A stretch of DNA of 64,000 bases. Source: an uncultured Prevotellaceae bacterium (GTDB lineage: Bacteria > Bacteroidota > Bacteroidia > Bacteroidales > Muribaculaceae). This document shows, in pieces, positions 42,149-49,547 of this stretch (the first letter of the stretch is position 1; the number at the start of each line of letters is the position of its first letter). The notes under the pieces were generated by a model. The model saw nothing but the letters and a program-made list of their open reading frames with translations. It searched no databases and was not told the DNA's origin. The position numbers were made by a program, and so were the translations under genes. The stretch spans positions 1-64,000 of the forward strand of contig ONLH01000025.1 of assembly GCA_900318645.1 (NCBI GenBank), read 5' to 3'.

Positions 42149-42780
42149 TATGGTTTTGTCGCTGTGACGCAAATGAAATGGCGTTCCTCGTCGTGTCGGG
42201 AATGAATGTCGGTGAAACCAGCCTCGGTAAGATATTCTACAAGCTCTTCAATGGTGAAGATGTGCATGTGGCCAACGAGTTTAGGCCACTTCAACCCTTC
42301 GGGATCGATGCCGTCGGTTTCGTTGGCGATGAGTACCTTACCACCTGGTTTGAGCACACGATGTATTTCGGCAACACACTCATTGAATGATGGCCAATAA
42401 TACACTGTCTCAAATGCCGTAATCAAATCATGGCTCTCTTTGAGAAGAGGTAACATCTTGGCGTTGCCGCCCAGGATTTTGCATCTGCCTGAAGCTATGG
42501 CGTCCTTGTTGACCTTGCGAGCTTTGTTCACGGCAATGGGTGAAATGTCTACTCCTGTGACCTTGCTTTCTGGAAACTTGTCGAGCAATCGGGCGACATT
42601 GGCGCCGCCTCCACAGCCGATATCAGCCACAGAGGGTTCGCTGGGGAGAAGAAGTCCCTCAAGAGCCCATTCGGCAAGAACTCCATGGCGTTTACCATTC
42701 ATGCGGTAAACAGCATAGCGTCCTATTAGCCCTTGAGGATGCCTGAAACTTGAATAATATGTCTTTATTAGCGATTTCAA
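42148..42780 (-). CDS. Class I SAM-dependent methyltransferase, copy A, TTG start
   Basis: The 210-residue methyltransferase has motif I VADIGCGGGANVARLL, the acidic end VTGVDIS, and post-motifs FETVYYWPSF and HRVLKPGGKVLIANE; UbiE/type-11-like. The substrate is unknown. The open frame extends to 42819, but a TAATTTTG promoter box at 42805-42812 lies inside that extension. TTG at 42778-42780 aligns with the start of paralogue B, so it is taken as the initiation codon. The two copies share the ending HDEERHFIC-x-TA-x-KP. They lie inside the starch locus without an evident role there. Confidence 0.75.
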   Translation of the reverse strand: MKSLIKTYYSSFRHPQGLIGRYAVYRMNGKRHGVLAEWALEGLLLPSEPSVADIGCGGGANVARLLDKFPESKVTGVDISPIAVNKARKVNKDAIASGRCKILGGNAKMLPLLKESHDLITAFETVYYWPSFNECVAEIHRVLKPGGKVLIANETDGIDPEGLKWPKLVGHMHIFTIEELVEYLTEAGFTDIHSRHDEERHFICVTATKP

Positions 42781-42804
42781 GATGCAGTAATTGTAATTTA
42801 ATTG

Positions 42805-42812
42805 CAAAATTA
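42805..42812 (-). promoter_or_regulatory. -7 box of methyltransferase A
   Basis: Minus strand TAATTTTG, 25 bp upstream of the chosen TTG start; it excludes the longer start at 42819. Confidence 0.6.
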
Positions 42813-42989
42813 ATGCCAATATACCAAATTAGCATCTTGTTGAGGTCTAAAAAGTGTTAATTTGCATTTTATGATACCTTATCATGAATAACGTAAAGCG
42901 TCGCTTGCCGTCAGTTACTGCTATAGGTAAGGCCGTAGAGAATGCATGAACCGAATAGGCACATGGAGAAAAATGATATGATAGGATGT

Positions 42990-43613
42990 TTATGGTTTGG
43001 AAGCGGTCAGACAGATGAAATGACGCTCCTCATCGTGGCGGGACTTGATGTTGGTAAAACCTACTTTGGCAAGCATATCGGAAATCTCATCAATGTTATA
43101 GACAAGCATTCCGACGTAACTTTCTAATTTTTTGTATTCCGGGTCAAGGCCGTCCATCTCGTTGGCGATAAGGCAAGTACCTCCAGGCTTGAGTACTCTG
43201 AACATTTCTCTCACGCCTTGTTCCAGCGTGGGCCAGAAGTAAACGGTTTCAAAGGCAGTCACGACGTCATAAAGATCTTTGGCGCGTGGCATCTGCACAG
43301 CATTGCCTCCCACAATGAAGCATTTCTTGTCAACAAAGGCGCGGTAGTTGTAGTCTTTGGTTTCCTCCAGTGACAGGGTAGAGTAGTCCATGCCGGTAAC
43401 GGTGCCGTTAGGGCACATCTCCAGCATGCGCGCTACATTTGCACCGCCACCACAGCCCACGTCCAGCACATGAGCGTCATCTTTGATCTGGAATTCGGCA
43501 AATACCCATTCAGGCAATGCGGCATGTTGCTTGCCGTTCATCGCTTTCAGGACTCGATAGCCCCAAAATCCTTTTGGATTTCTTGAGCGTATGTAGTGCT
43601 TACGTAGGTTCAT
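42990..43613 (-). CDS. Class I SAM-dependent methyltransferase, copy B
   Basis: The 207-residue paralogue of the neighbouring copy A shows HVLDVGCGGGANVARML (motif I), VTGMDYS, FETVYFWPTL, FRVLKPGGTCLIANE and the shared ending. A TATTTTTG promoter box lies 25 bp upstream, so each copy has its own promoter. The 209-bp gap between copies (42781-42989) holds the copy A promoter and a short TATGATA/TTATCAT hairpin but no gene. The substrate cannot be inferred. Confidence 0.8.
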   Translation of the reverse strand: MNLRKHYIRSRNPKGFWGYRVLKAMNGKQHAALPEWVFAEFQIKDDAHVLDVGCGGGANVARMLEMCPNGTVTGMDYSTLSLEETKDYNYRAFVDKKCFIVGGNAVQMPRAKDLYDVVTAFETVYFWPTLEQGVREMFRVLKPGGTCLIANEMDGLDPEYKKLESYVGMLVYNIDEISDMLAKVGFTNIKSRHDEERHFICLTASKP

Positions 43614-43637
43614 AGAACAATTCTACAATTGAGAGTG

Positions 43638-43645
43638 CAAAAATA
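43638..43645 (-). promoter_or_regulatory. -7 box of methyltransferase B
   Basis: Minus strand TATTTTTG (TAnnTTTG), 25 bp upstream of the ATG. Confidence 0.6.
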
Positions 43646-43723
43646 ATCAATATTTTTGAATATTACAATTGTTGTGATTACAATAAGTAAGATGTCTATC
43701 TGAAAAACAAAAAACTATCATTT

Positions 43724-45595
43724 TCAGAAGTCTAAGACGAGCGTGCCACGTGGGGGCAGCATCAGAATTCCGTTGTTGAGATTGACCGTTTTGCCTGTAG
43801 GAACATCGCGAGCGACTGTGGCATTGCCGAATACTTCGCTATAGCGGTCAAGTTTCATTTCTCGCTGTTGGGTGGTGCCGTTGATGATGGTTACGGCGTG
43901 CTTGTTACCCAAGGTGCGTGCCACTACATAGATGCCGTCTTTGGGGATGAATTGCGTCATCTTACCCTTGATGATGACATTATTGCCTTGGCGCCAGTGC
44001 AGCAGGGCGCTCAGCCAGTTGAACATATCGTTCTGTTCGGGGGTACGCCCCTCGGCGGTAAAGGCGTTGCGTGGGTCTCCAGGGAAGCCGCCAGGGAAGT
44101 CTTTGCGTACGTTGCCATCGGTGACTTGCTTGGTGCCATTCATCAGAATCTCGGTGCCATAGTACAGTTGCGGGATGCGCTTGATGGTGAGCAGCAGAGC
44201 CAAGGCTTGCTTCAAGGCAGCTACGTCCTGCCCGTTGCGCAGGAAGCGGTCTGTGTCGTGGTTTTCGATAAACGCCATCACACTCGACGGGTTTGGGTAG
44301 AGGTAGTCATGACACAGGCTGTTATACACGCGGTTGTAACCGCGCCACCAGCCATCGGTCTCCTCGTGCTTGGCACTGTCAATTTTCTCATAGAAGGAGA
44401 AATCCATCACGGTGGGAAGATAGCTTTCGGGTTTGCCCATCTTGTTACCCTTTTGCCAAGCGGCGGTATAGGCAGGATTCTCGACCCAGGTCTCGCCCAC
44501 GACATTGAAGTTGGGATATTCGGTGTTGAGCACCTTCATCCAGCGAGCCATGGCGTCGGCATAAGCGTATGGATAGGTATCCATGCGGATGCCGTCGATG
44601 CCCACGGTCTCAATCCACCAGACACTGTTCTGGATAAGGTAGTTCATCACATGCACGTTGTGGTGGTTCAAGTCGGGCATTGAGGGGACAAACCAGCCCT
44701 CGACGGTCTCCTTGAGATCGACTTCGCTGGCGTATGGATCCATCACTGGCGTGAGTTTGTAACTTGTCTGCAGGTAGTTGTTCTTGTAGTCAGGCTGGTT
44801 GAACCAGTCGTGGCAAGGCATGTCTTTCAGCCAGGGGTGATAGTCTCCGCAGTGGTTAAAGATCATGTCCATCACCACCTTCAGACCACGGCTGTGGGCC
44901 TCGTCGCACAAGCGGCGATACTCCTCGTTGGTGCCGAAACGTGGATCTACTTGGTAGTAGTTGGTCGTGGCATAGCCATGGTAAGTGCTGACGTTGTGAT
45001 TGTGGCTATCGGGCGAGTTGTTCTCGAGTACGGGAGTGAACCACAGTGCGGTCACACCCAGTTGGGTGAAGTAATCCAAGTGCTGGCGGATGCCCTCGAT
45101 ATCACCGCCATGGCGCAGGCTCGGCTTTGTGCGGTCGTTCTGGTAGGCCTCCATGCCGGCAATTTGGTTGTTGGCAGGGTTCCCATCGGCAAAACGGTCG
45201 GGCATGAGCATGTAGAGCACGTCGGCATTGGTGAACCCCATGCGCTCGCTGCCGCGTTTCTCGCGGGCCTTGAGTTGGTATTTCACTGTCTTTTTGCTTT
45301 TGCCTTGCTGGAACTTGAGTTCCATCGTGCCGGGTTGGGCCTTGCGGGTGTCCATATACACGAGCAGATAATTGGGCGAATCAACCCTCACCACGCTGTC
45401 GATGGTTACTCCAGGGTACTGAGTAGAGACTTCAGCGCTGCCGATGCCTGCACCATATACCATCAGTTGAACGCTGGGTACGCTATTGATACCCACAAAC
45501 CAGTCGGTCGGCTCGATGCGGTCAACGTTGACCTTGGCAGCTTGGATGGTGAAAACGCCCATCATCAACGCTGCGATAATAATATACTTTTTCAT
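43724..45595 (-). CDS. susA: SusA-like GH13 neopullulanase/cyclomaltodextrinase
   Basis: Predicted periplasmic enzyme cutting maltooligosaccharides and cyclodextrins to glucose and maltose. The 623 residues are close to SusA length, with a signal peptide (YIIIAALMMGVFTIQAAK). An N-terminal cyclomaltodextrinase-type domain (about 25-115) precedes the barrel. Motifs: DMIFNHCGD, GIRMDTYPYA with nucleophile Asp339, VGETWVE with acid/base Glu368, FIENHDTDR with Asp447. The C-domain ends LPPRGTLVLDF. It lies 31 bp after murF on the same strand with no operator seen before it, so it seems to ride on the murF transcript rather than the LacI regulon. Confidence 0.9.
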   Translation of the reverse strand: MKKYIIIAALMMGVFTIQAAKVNVDRIEPTDWFVGINSVPSVQLMVYGAGIGSAEVSTQYPGVTIDSVVRVDSPNYLLVYMDTRKAQPGTMELKFQQGKSKKTVKYQLKAREKRGSERMGFTNADVLYMLMPDRFADGNPANNQIAGMEAYQNDRTKPSLRHGGDIEGIRQHLDYFTQLGVTALWFTPVLENNSPDSHNHNVSTYHGYATTNYYQVDPRFGTNEEYRRLCDEAHSRGLKVVMDMIFNHCGDYHPWLKDMPCHDWFNQPDYKNNYLQTSYKLTPVMDPYASEVDLKETVEGWFVPSMPDLNHHNVHVMNYLIQNSVWWIETVGIDGIRMDTYPYAYADAMARWMKVLNTEYPNFNVVGETWVENPAYTAAWQKGNKMGKPESYLPTVMDFSFYEKIDSAKHEETDGWWRGYNRVYNSLCHDYLYPNPSSVMAFIENHDTDRFLRNGQDVAALKQALALLLTIKRIPQLYYGTEILMNGTKQVTDGNVRKDFPGGFPGDPRNAFTAEGRTPEQNDMFNWLSALLHWRQGNNVIIKGKMTQFIPKDGIYVVARTLGNKHAVTIINGTTQQREMKLDRYSEVFGNATVARDVPTGKTVNLNNGILMLPPRGTLVLDF

Positions 45596-45626
45596 TTTGG
45601 CGCTATGTTTTGTTTGTTAGTATCTG

Positions 45627-46940
45627 TTAGAGCAATTCGGGAAGTTGGAACAATCGGGTGCCGTTGGAACCCTTGATAAGGATGTAACGGCCTTCAGGTC
45701 GGTCAGCGGAGATGGCTGCTTTGACTTGCTCCACGTCATCAAATTTGCGGTAAGGGCAATCAATGTCCTTGAATTCTTGGCCAACGAGCCACACCTCGTC
45801 AAAGGAGCAGCTTGCCAATTTTTCCACCACACGGCGGTGCTCCTCGGCACTGCTATCGCCCAACTCACGCATCTCACCCAGGATGGCCATTTTTGGACTG
45901 ACGTCCATCAGCTTGAAGTTGTCGAGTGCTGCAGCCATCGAGGTGGGATTGGCGTTATAGGCGTCTACGATGAGGTGGTTGTGGGGCGTCTCGGTGAGTT
46001 GGGAACGGTTGTTGGTGGGCACATAGTTCTCTATAGCATGACAAATCTCTTCGGCCGTCATGTTAAAGTGAAGTCCTACGGTCACGGCTGCCAACACGTT
46101 GTCAAGGTTGTAGCTGCCAATTAGATGGGTAGCCACTTCATGCCACTGCCCACCGTTCTCTCGCCATTTCAGCCTCAGGAACGGGTCACAAGCAATCAAC
46201 TGTCCATAGACGTTGGCTTCGGCCTTGTTGGTGTCCTGAGTGTAATATTCGGCTTTGACGCCCTTAGGCAGAATGCTCATCAGATGCTCATTGTCGGCAT
46301 TGATAAAAATGACGCTGTCTTGGCGAGTTGCCAGATAGTCATAGAGTTCACCCTTAGTGTGGACTACACCTTCAAATGAGCCGAAACCCTGCAAATGGGC
46401 CTTGCCGACGTTGGTGATGAGTCCGCAAGTGGGCTCAGCCGTCTCGACGAGTGTCTTGATATCGCCAGGGTGGCTGGCGCCCATCTCGACGATAGCAATC
46501 TCATGCAGGAGACTGAGACGGAACAGTGTCTTGGGGACACCGACGTCATTGTTGTAGTTGCCCTCGGTCGCCATCTCGTCAAGGCGTTCGGCAAGGACGG
46601 CGCGCACGAGCTCTTTGGTGGTCGTTTTGCCGTTGGTGCCAGTGATGGCGATGACGGGGATGTCAAAACGGCGGCGATGTTCACGAGCCATGTCTTTAAA
46701 GGCCTGTAACGTGTCGGGAACGAGAATCATTTGTCCCTCGCCATGATAGTCGTTATAAACCTGCTCGTCGCTGACGATGGCAACTGCACAACCTTTCTCA
46801 AGAGCTTGAGCGGCAAACTTGTTGCCGTCAAACGATTCGCCCTTCAAGGCGATGAAAATGCTGCCCTTAGGGCACTCGCGGCTGTCAGTGGTGATGACAG
46901 GATGCTGCTCGTAGATTGCGTAAAGTTCTTTGCTATCCAT
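45627..46940 (-). CDS. murF: UDP-N-acetylmuramoyl-tripeptide--D-alanyl-D-alanine ligase
   Basis: Cytosolic ATP-dependent ligase adding D-Ala-D-Ala to the peptidoglycan precursor. It has 437 residues from ATG 46938-46940 (MDSKELYAIYEQ). Motifs: TTDSRECPKGSIFIALKGE in the N-domain, ATP loop ITGTNGKTTTKELV, ATEGNYNNDVGVP, VEMGASHPGDI, and late VDAYNANPTSM and LGEMRELG. The upstream frame extension runs through the promoter and is rejected. It is divergent from ddl, whose product makes the D-Ala-D-Ala that MurF uses. Confidence 0.95.
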   Translation of the reverse strand: MDSKELYAIYEQHPVITTDSRECPKGSIFIALKGESFDGNKFAAQALEKGCAVAIVSDEQVYNDYHGEGQMILVPDTLQAFKDMAREHRRRFDIPVIAITGTNGKTTTKELVRAVLAERLDEMATEGNYNNDVGVPKTLFRLSLLHEIAIVEMGASHPGDIKTLVETAEPTCGLITNVGKAHLQGFGSFEGVVHTKGELYDYLATRQDSVIFINADNEHLMSILPKGVKAEYYTQDTNKAEANVYGQLIACDPFLRLKWRENGGQWHEVATHLIGSYNLDNVLAAVTVGLHFNMTAEEICHAIENYVPTNNRSQLTETPHNHLIVDAYNANPTSMAAALDNFKLMDVSPKMAILGEMRELGDSSAEEHRRVVEKLASCSFDEVWLVGQEFKDIDCPYRKFDDVEQVKAAISADRPEGRYILIKGSNGTRLFQLPELL

Positions 46941-46963
46941 AATGATGACTTGATATTTTGCCA

Positions 46964-46971
46964 CAAAATTA
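46964..46971 (-). promoter_or_regulatory. -7 box of the murF-susA unit
   Basis: Minus strand TAATTTTG (TAnnTTTG), 24 bp upstream of the murF start. Confidence 0.6.
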
Positions 46972-46993
46972 CAAAAATAACCGCTTTTTTGTG

Positions 46994-47001
46994 TAATTTT
47001 G
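46994..47001 (+). promoter_or_regulatory. -7 box of ddl
   Basis: TAATTTTG (TAnnTTTG), 28 bp upstream of the ATG at 47029; it overlaps the longer open frame, so the internal ATG is used. Confidence 0.6.
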
Positions 47002-47028
47002 CACCCGATTTTTAATGTGTGTGCAAAA

Positions 47029-48030
47029 ATGAATTTCATTAAAAGAACTATAGCCATCGTTTGTGGTGGCGACTCCTCAGAATATGAGGTTTCCCTGCGT
47101 TCGGCACAGGGCCTTTTTGATGCCTTTGATCACAGCCGTTACAACGTTTATATCGTCATGATCAGGAAGAATGATTGGCATGTTAACTTGCCCGATGGAC
47201 AGCAGCCGGTCATTGACAAGAACGATTTCTCGTTTTTGGAAAATGGCAAGAAAGTCCGTTTTGATTATGCCTATATCACTATTCACGGTACACCAGGCGA
47301 GAATGGCGTGTTGCAGGGCTATTTTGATATGATAGATCTGCCTTACTCGACCTGCAATGTACTCGTCGAGGCTTTGACTTTCCACAAGTTCGCCTTGAAT
47401 AATTACTTGAAGGCCTTCGGCTGTTCGGTGCCCGATAGCATCCAGGTACGTCGAGGTGTGCCTCATGGCTGGAACGCCGAGAAGGTTGAAGCCTATCTGG
47501 GTATGCCTTGCTTTGTTAAGCCGACGGCCGACGGGTCAAGTTTCGGTGTGACCAAGGTAAAAAGTTGTGACCAGTTGGACGATGCCATGGAGTTTGCTTT
47601 CAAGCAGTGTGATAACGTGATGATTGAGCGATTCCTTGATGGTACCGAAGTCACCGTTGGCTGTTACAAGACCAAGAAGAAATCGGTCGTTTTTCCCGTC
47701 ACCGAGGTTGTGACCGACAACGAATTCTTTGACTACGATGCCAAGTACAACGGTCAGGTCGAAGAGATTACTCCTGCCCGCATCAGCGACGAGTTGACTG
47801 CTGCCCTCCAGGCCGAGACGTCACGCATCTATGACATCCTGCATTGCAACGGCATCATCCGCATCGATTATATCATTACCAAGAATCCCGATGGCACTGA
47901 CCACATCAATCTGCTGGAGGTCAACACCACCCCAGGCATGACCGCCACCAGCTTCATTCCACAGCAAGTCCGCGCCGCGGGCCTCTCCCTCACCGATGTC
48001 CTCACCGACATCGTCGAGAACCAGTTCTAG
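47029..48030 (+). CDS. ddl: D-alanine--D-alanine ligase
   Basis: ATP-grasp enzyme making D-Ala-D-Ala, cytosolic, 333 residues. Motifs: AIVCGGDSSEYEVSLRSA at the N-terminus, ITIHGTPGENGVLQGYFD, CFVKPTADGSSFGVTKV in the ATP-grasp domain, GTEVTVGC and the C-terminal NLLEVNTTPGMT. Divergent pairing with murF groups two consecutive peptidoglycan steps. The AT-rich acyltransferase follows 26 bp downstream. Confidence 0.95.
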   Translation: MNFIKRTIAIVCGGDSSEYEVSLRSAQGLFDAFDHSRYNVYIVMIRKNDWHVNLPDGQQPVIDKNDFSFLENGKKVRFDYAYITIHGTPGENGVLQGYFDMIDLPYSTCNVLVEALTFHKFALNNYLKAFGCSVPDSIQVRRGVPHGWNAEKVEAYLGMPCFVKPTADGSSFGVTKVKSCDQLDDAMEFAFKQCDNVMIERFLDGTEVTVGCYKTKKKSVVFPVTEVVTDNEFFDYDAKYNGQVEEITPARISDELTAALQAETSRIYDILHCNGIIRIDYIITKNPDGTDHINLLEVNTTPGMTATSFIPQQVRAAGLSLTDVLTDIVENQF

Positions 48031-48056
48031 TCTGCTAAACGCTTATTTTTCAATTA

Positions 48057-49121
48057 ATGGAAGCTCCACAATATGTGACGTTTGACAAAGATTTGACCAG
48101 CATTGTCAAAGGGTTTGCTGTTATCTTTATGATGCTATTGCATTGTTATTGTCCAGATAACTATGATGTTTTATTAGACTATAGATATGCTTTGGTCGAT
48201 ACCATTCGGTCTTCGTTTAAGATATGTGTGGGTATATTTGTGTTTCTAGTAGGTTATGGCTATGCTTTTTCAAAAACGAAAGATTTACACTACAGTCTAC
48301 AGCATATTAAAAAATTGTTGATCCCCTTTTGGACCATACTTTTCATCTTTACACTACCATTTTGTTTTGACGCTTTTATTAATAAAGGTTTCAAAATAGC
48401 TGTTTTCAATCTGTTTGGTATCGACTCTTGTTTCAACTACTATAGTTGGTTTGTTTATTTTTATATCTATGCGATGTGTGTAATGCCTTTTGTTTCGAAG
48501 TTTATTGATAAGAATCCCAAAGGGAATACCATTATCGTAATAGTATTAGCGTCCTTTTTGATGGTGGTAGTGCACGAGATACCTCGTTGTTTGTCTTTTA
48601 TTGATATTATAATTCCAGAGACAGTAGATAATAAACCCCATTTAGCACTTTTTAATTGTTTGATGATGACACCATTAATGGTTCTGGGATATTTGTTTGC
48701 AAAACAAGATTATTATGAAAGGATAAAGCTTACTTCCATCTCAAGGTGCACAACAATTGTGGTATGCCCGTTAGTCGTTGTCGCGTGTTTGGTAATGAAA
48801 CACTTGACTTCATTTTTATGGAATGCCTTTGTGGATCTTTTCTATGCTCCATTAATAATTGGTGCAATTGTTGTTTTCTTTAACAAGTTTAAATGTCCTC
48901 ATTTTAGGAAAACAATGGCAAAAATAGGTGAAGTTAGTGTTTATATGTGGTTTTTCCATGCATTATATTACACTAAAGCTGTAAGATGGTTTTATCAACA
49001 AGCAATAACGATATTTCATGATATTAATCTCGTCGTTTTGTGGGCAATTGTTTTGACTTTCTTTGTTTCATGGCTTATCAAGAGTTTAGTAGATTCAGTT
49101 AATAAAAGCCTATTTAGCTAA
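48057..49121 (+). CDS. Acyltransferase-3-family membrane protein, AT-rich
   Basis: A 354-residue polytopic protein of the Acyltransferase_3/OafA-like family. It has about ten hydrophobic helices, an N-terminal SIVKGFAVIFMMLLHCYCP with the family histidine, FVFLVGYGYAF, and later AKIGEVSVYMWFFHALYY. It probably acylates a surface or exported polysaccharide in the inner membrane. Its base composition is visibly more AT-rich than its neighbours, and its codon use differs, suggesting recent acquisition. It has no promoter box of its own and likely reads from ddl. Confidence 0.8.
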   Translation: MEAPQYVTFDKDLTSIVKGFAVIFMMLLHCYCPDNYDVLLDYRYALVDTIRSSFKICVGIFVFLVGYGYAFSKTKDLHYSLQHIKKLLIPFWTILFIFTLPFCFDAFINKGFKIAVFNLFGIDSCFNYYSWFVYFYIYAMCVMPFVSKFIDKNPKGNTIIVIVLASFLMVVVHEIPRCLSFIDIIIPETVDNKPHLALFNCLMMTPLMVLGYLFAKQDYYERIKLTSISRCTTIVVCPLVVVACLVMKHLTSFLWNAFVDLFYAPLIIGAIVVFFNKFKCPHFRKTMAKIGEVSVYMWFFHALYYTKAVRWFYQQAITIFHDINLVVLWAIVLTFFVSWLIKSLVDSVNKSLFS

Positions 49122-49377
49122 AATGAAGCAAAAGACAATGCCATGATTTATGATGTCCAGTAGAATCTGAATTAGTCATTTTATTGATTATTTGATTTTA
49201 TAAAAGGCCTAGAATAAATGATGTTTGTTGTTAATCAAGTAACTATAACTATTTAATGTGATTGCAAATCCGTTGGCACCAAAAATAATCGTAAATGAAC
49301 TAATATCAACTTCCTAAAACAATTGTTGCGGATTTTTTTGGATACTAGAGTGGAAGGATAATTAATGAACTTTTACC

Positions 49378-49479
49378 ATGAAATTTGTATCATATGGTGT
49401 ATCCCGCATGGCAGGAGCTCTACGAGAAACCGCATCAATGCTCATTCGTCGTATGATGAACGCACGCAGAGTTTTGTGA
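49378..49479 (+). CDS. Possible 33-residue basic small protein
   Basis: A short open frame, MKFVSYGVSRMAGALRETAS at its start and ending ARRVL, gives 33 residues with seven arginines or lysines. It is less AT-rich than the surrounding spacer, which is otherwise gene-free from 49122 to 49547. There is no recognisable family. It could be a small protein, the remnant of a larger gene, or chance. Confidence 0.25.
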   Translation: MKFVSYGVSRMAGALRETASMLIRRMMNARRVL

Positions 49480-49486
49480 GTGGAAT

Positions 49487-49526
49487 AGAAACAAAAATAG
49501 GTCAGAATTCTTTCGTTTTCTGACCT
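49487..49526 (-). terminator. Intrinsic terminator of the MFS-GH77-pullulanase operon
   Basis: AGGTCAGAA (49499-49507) pairs with TTCTGACCT (49518-49526). On the minus strand the stem is followed by ATTTTTGTTT. It lies 21 bp beyond the pullulanase stop. Confidence 0.85.
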
Positions 49527-49547
49527 ACTTGATTAGAAGTTTGCTGT

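Noticed and set aside
42781-42819. Longer N-terminus of methyltransferase A starting at TTG 42819
   Set aside because: A TAATTTTG promoter box lies inside this stretch, and the paralogue begins at the position of the inner TTG.
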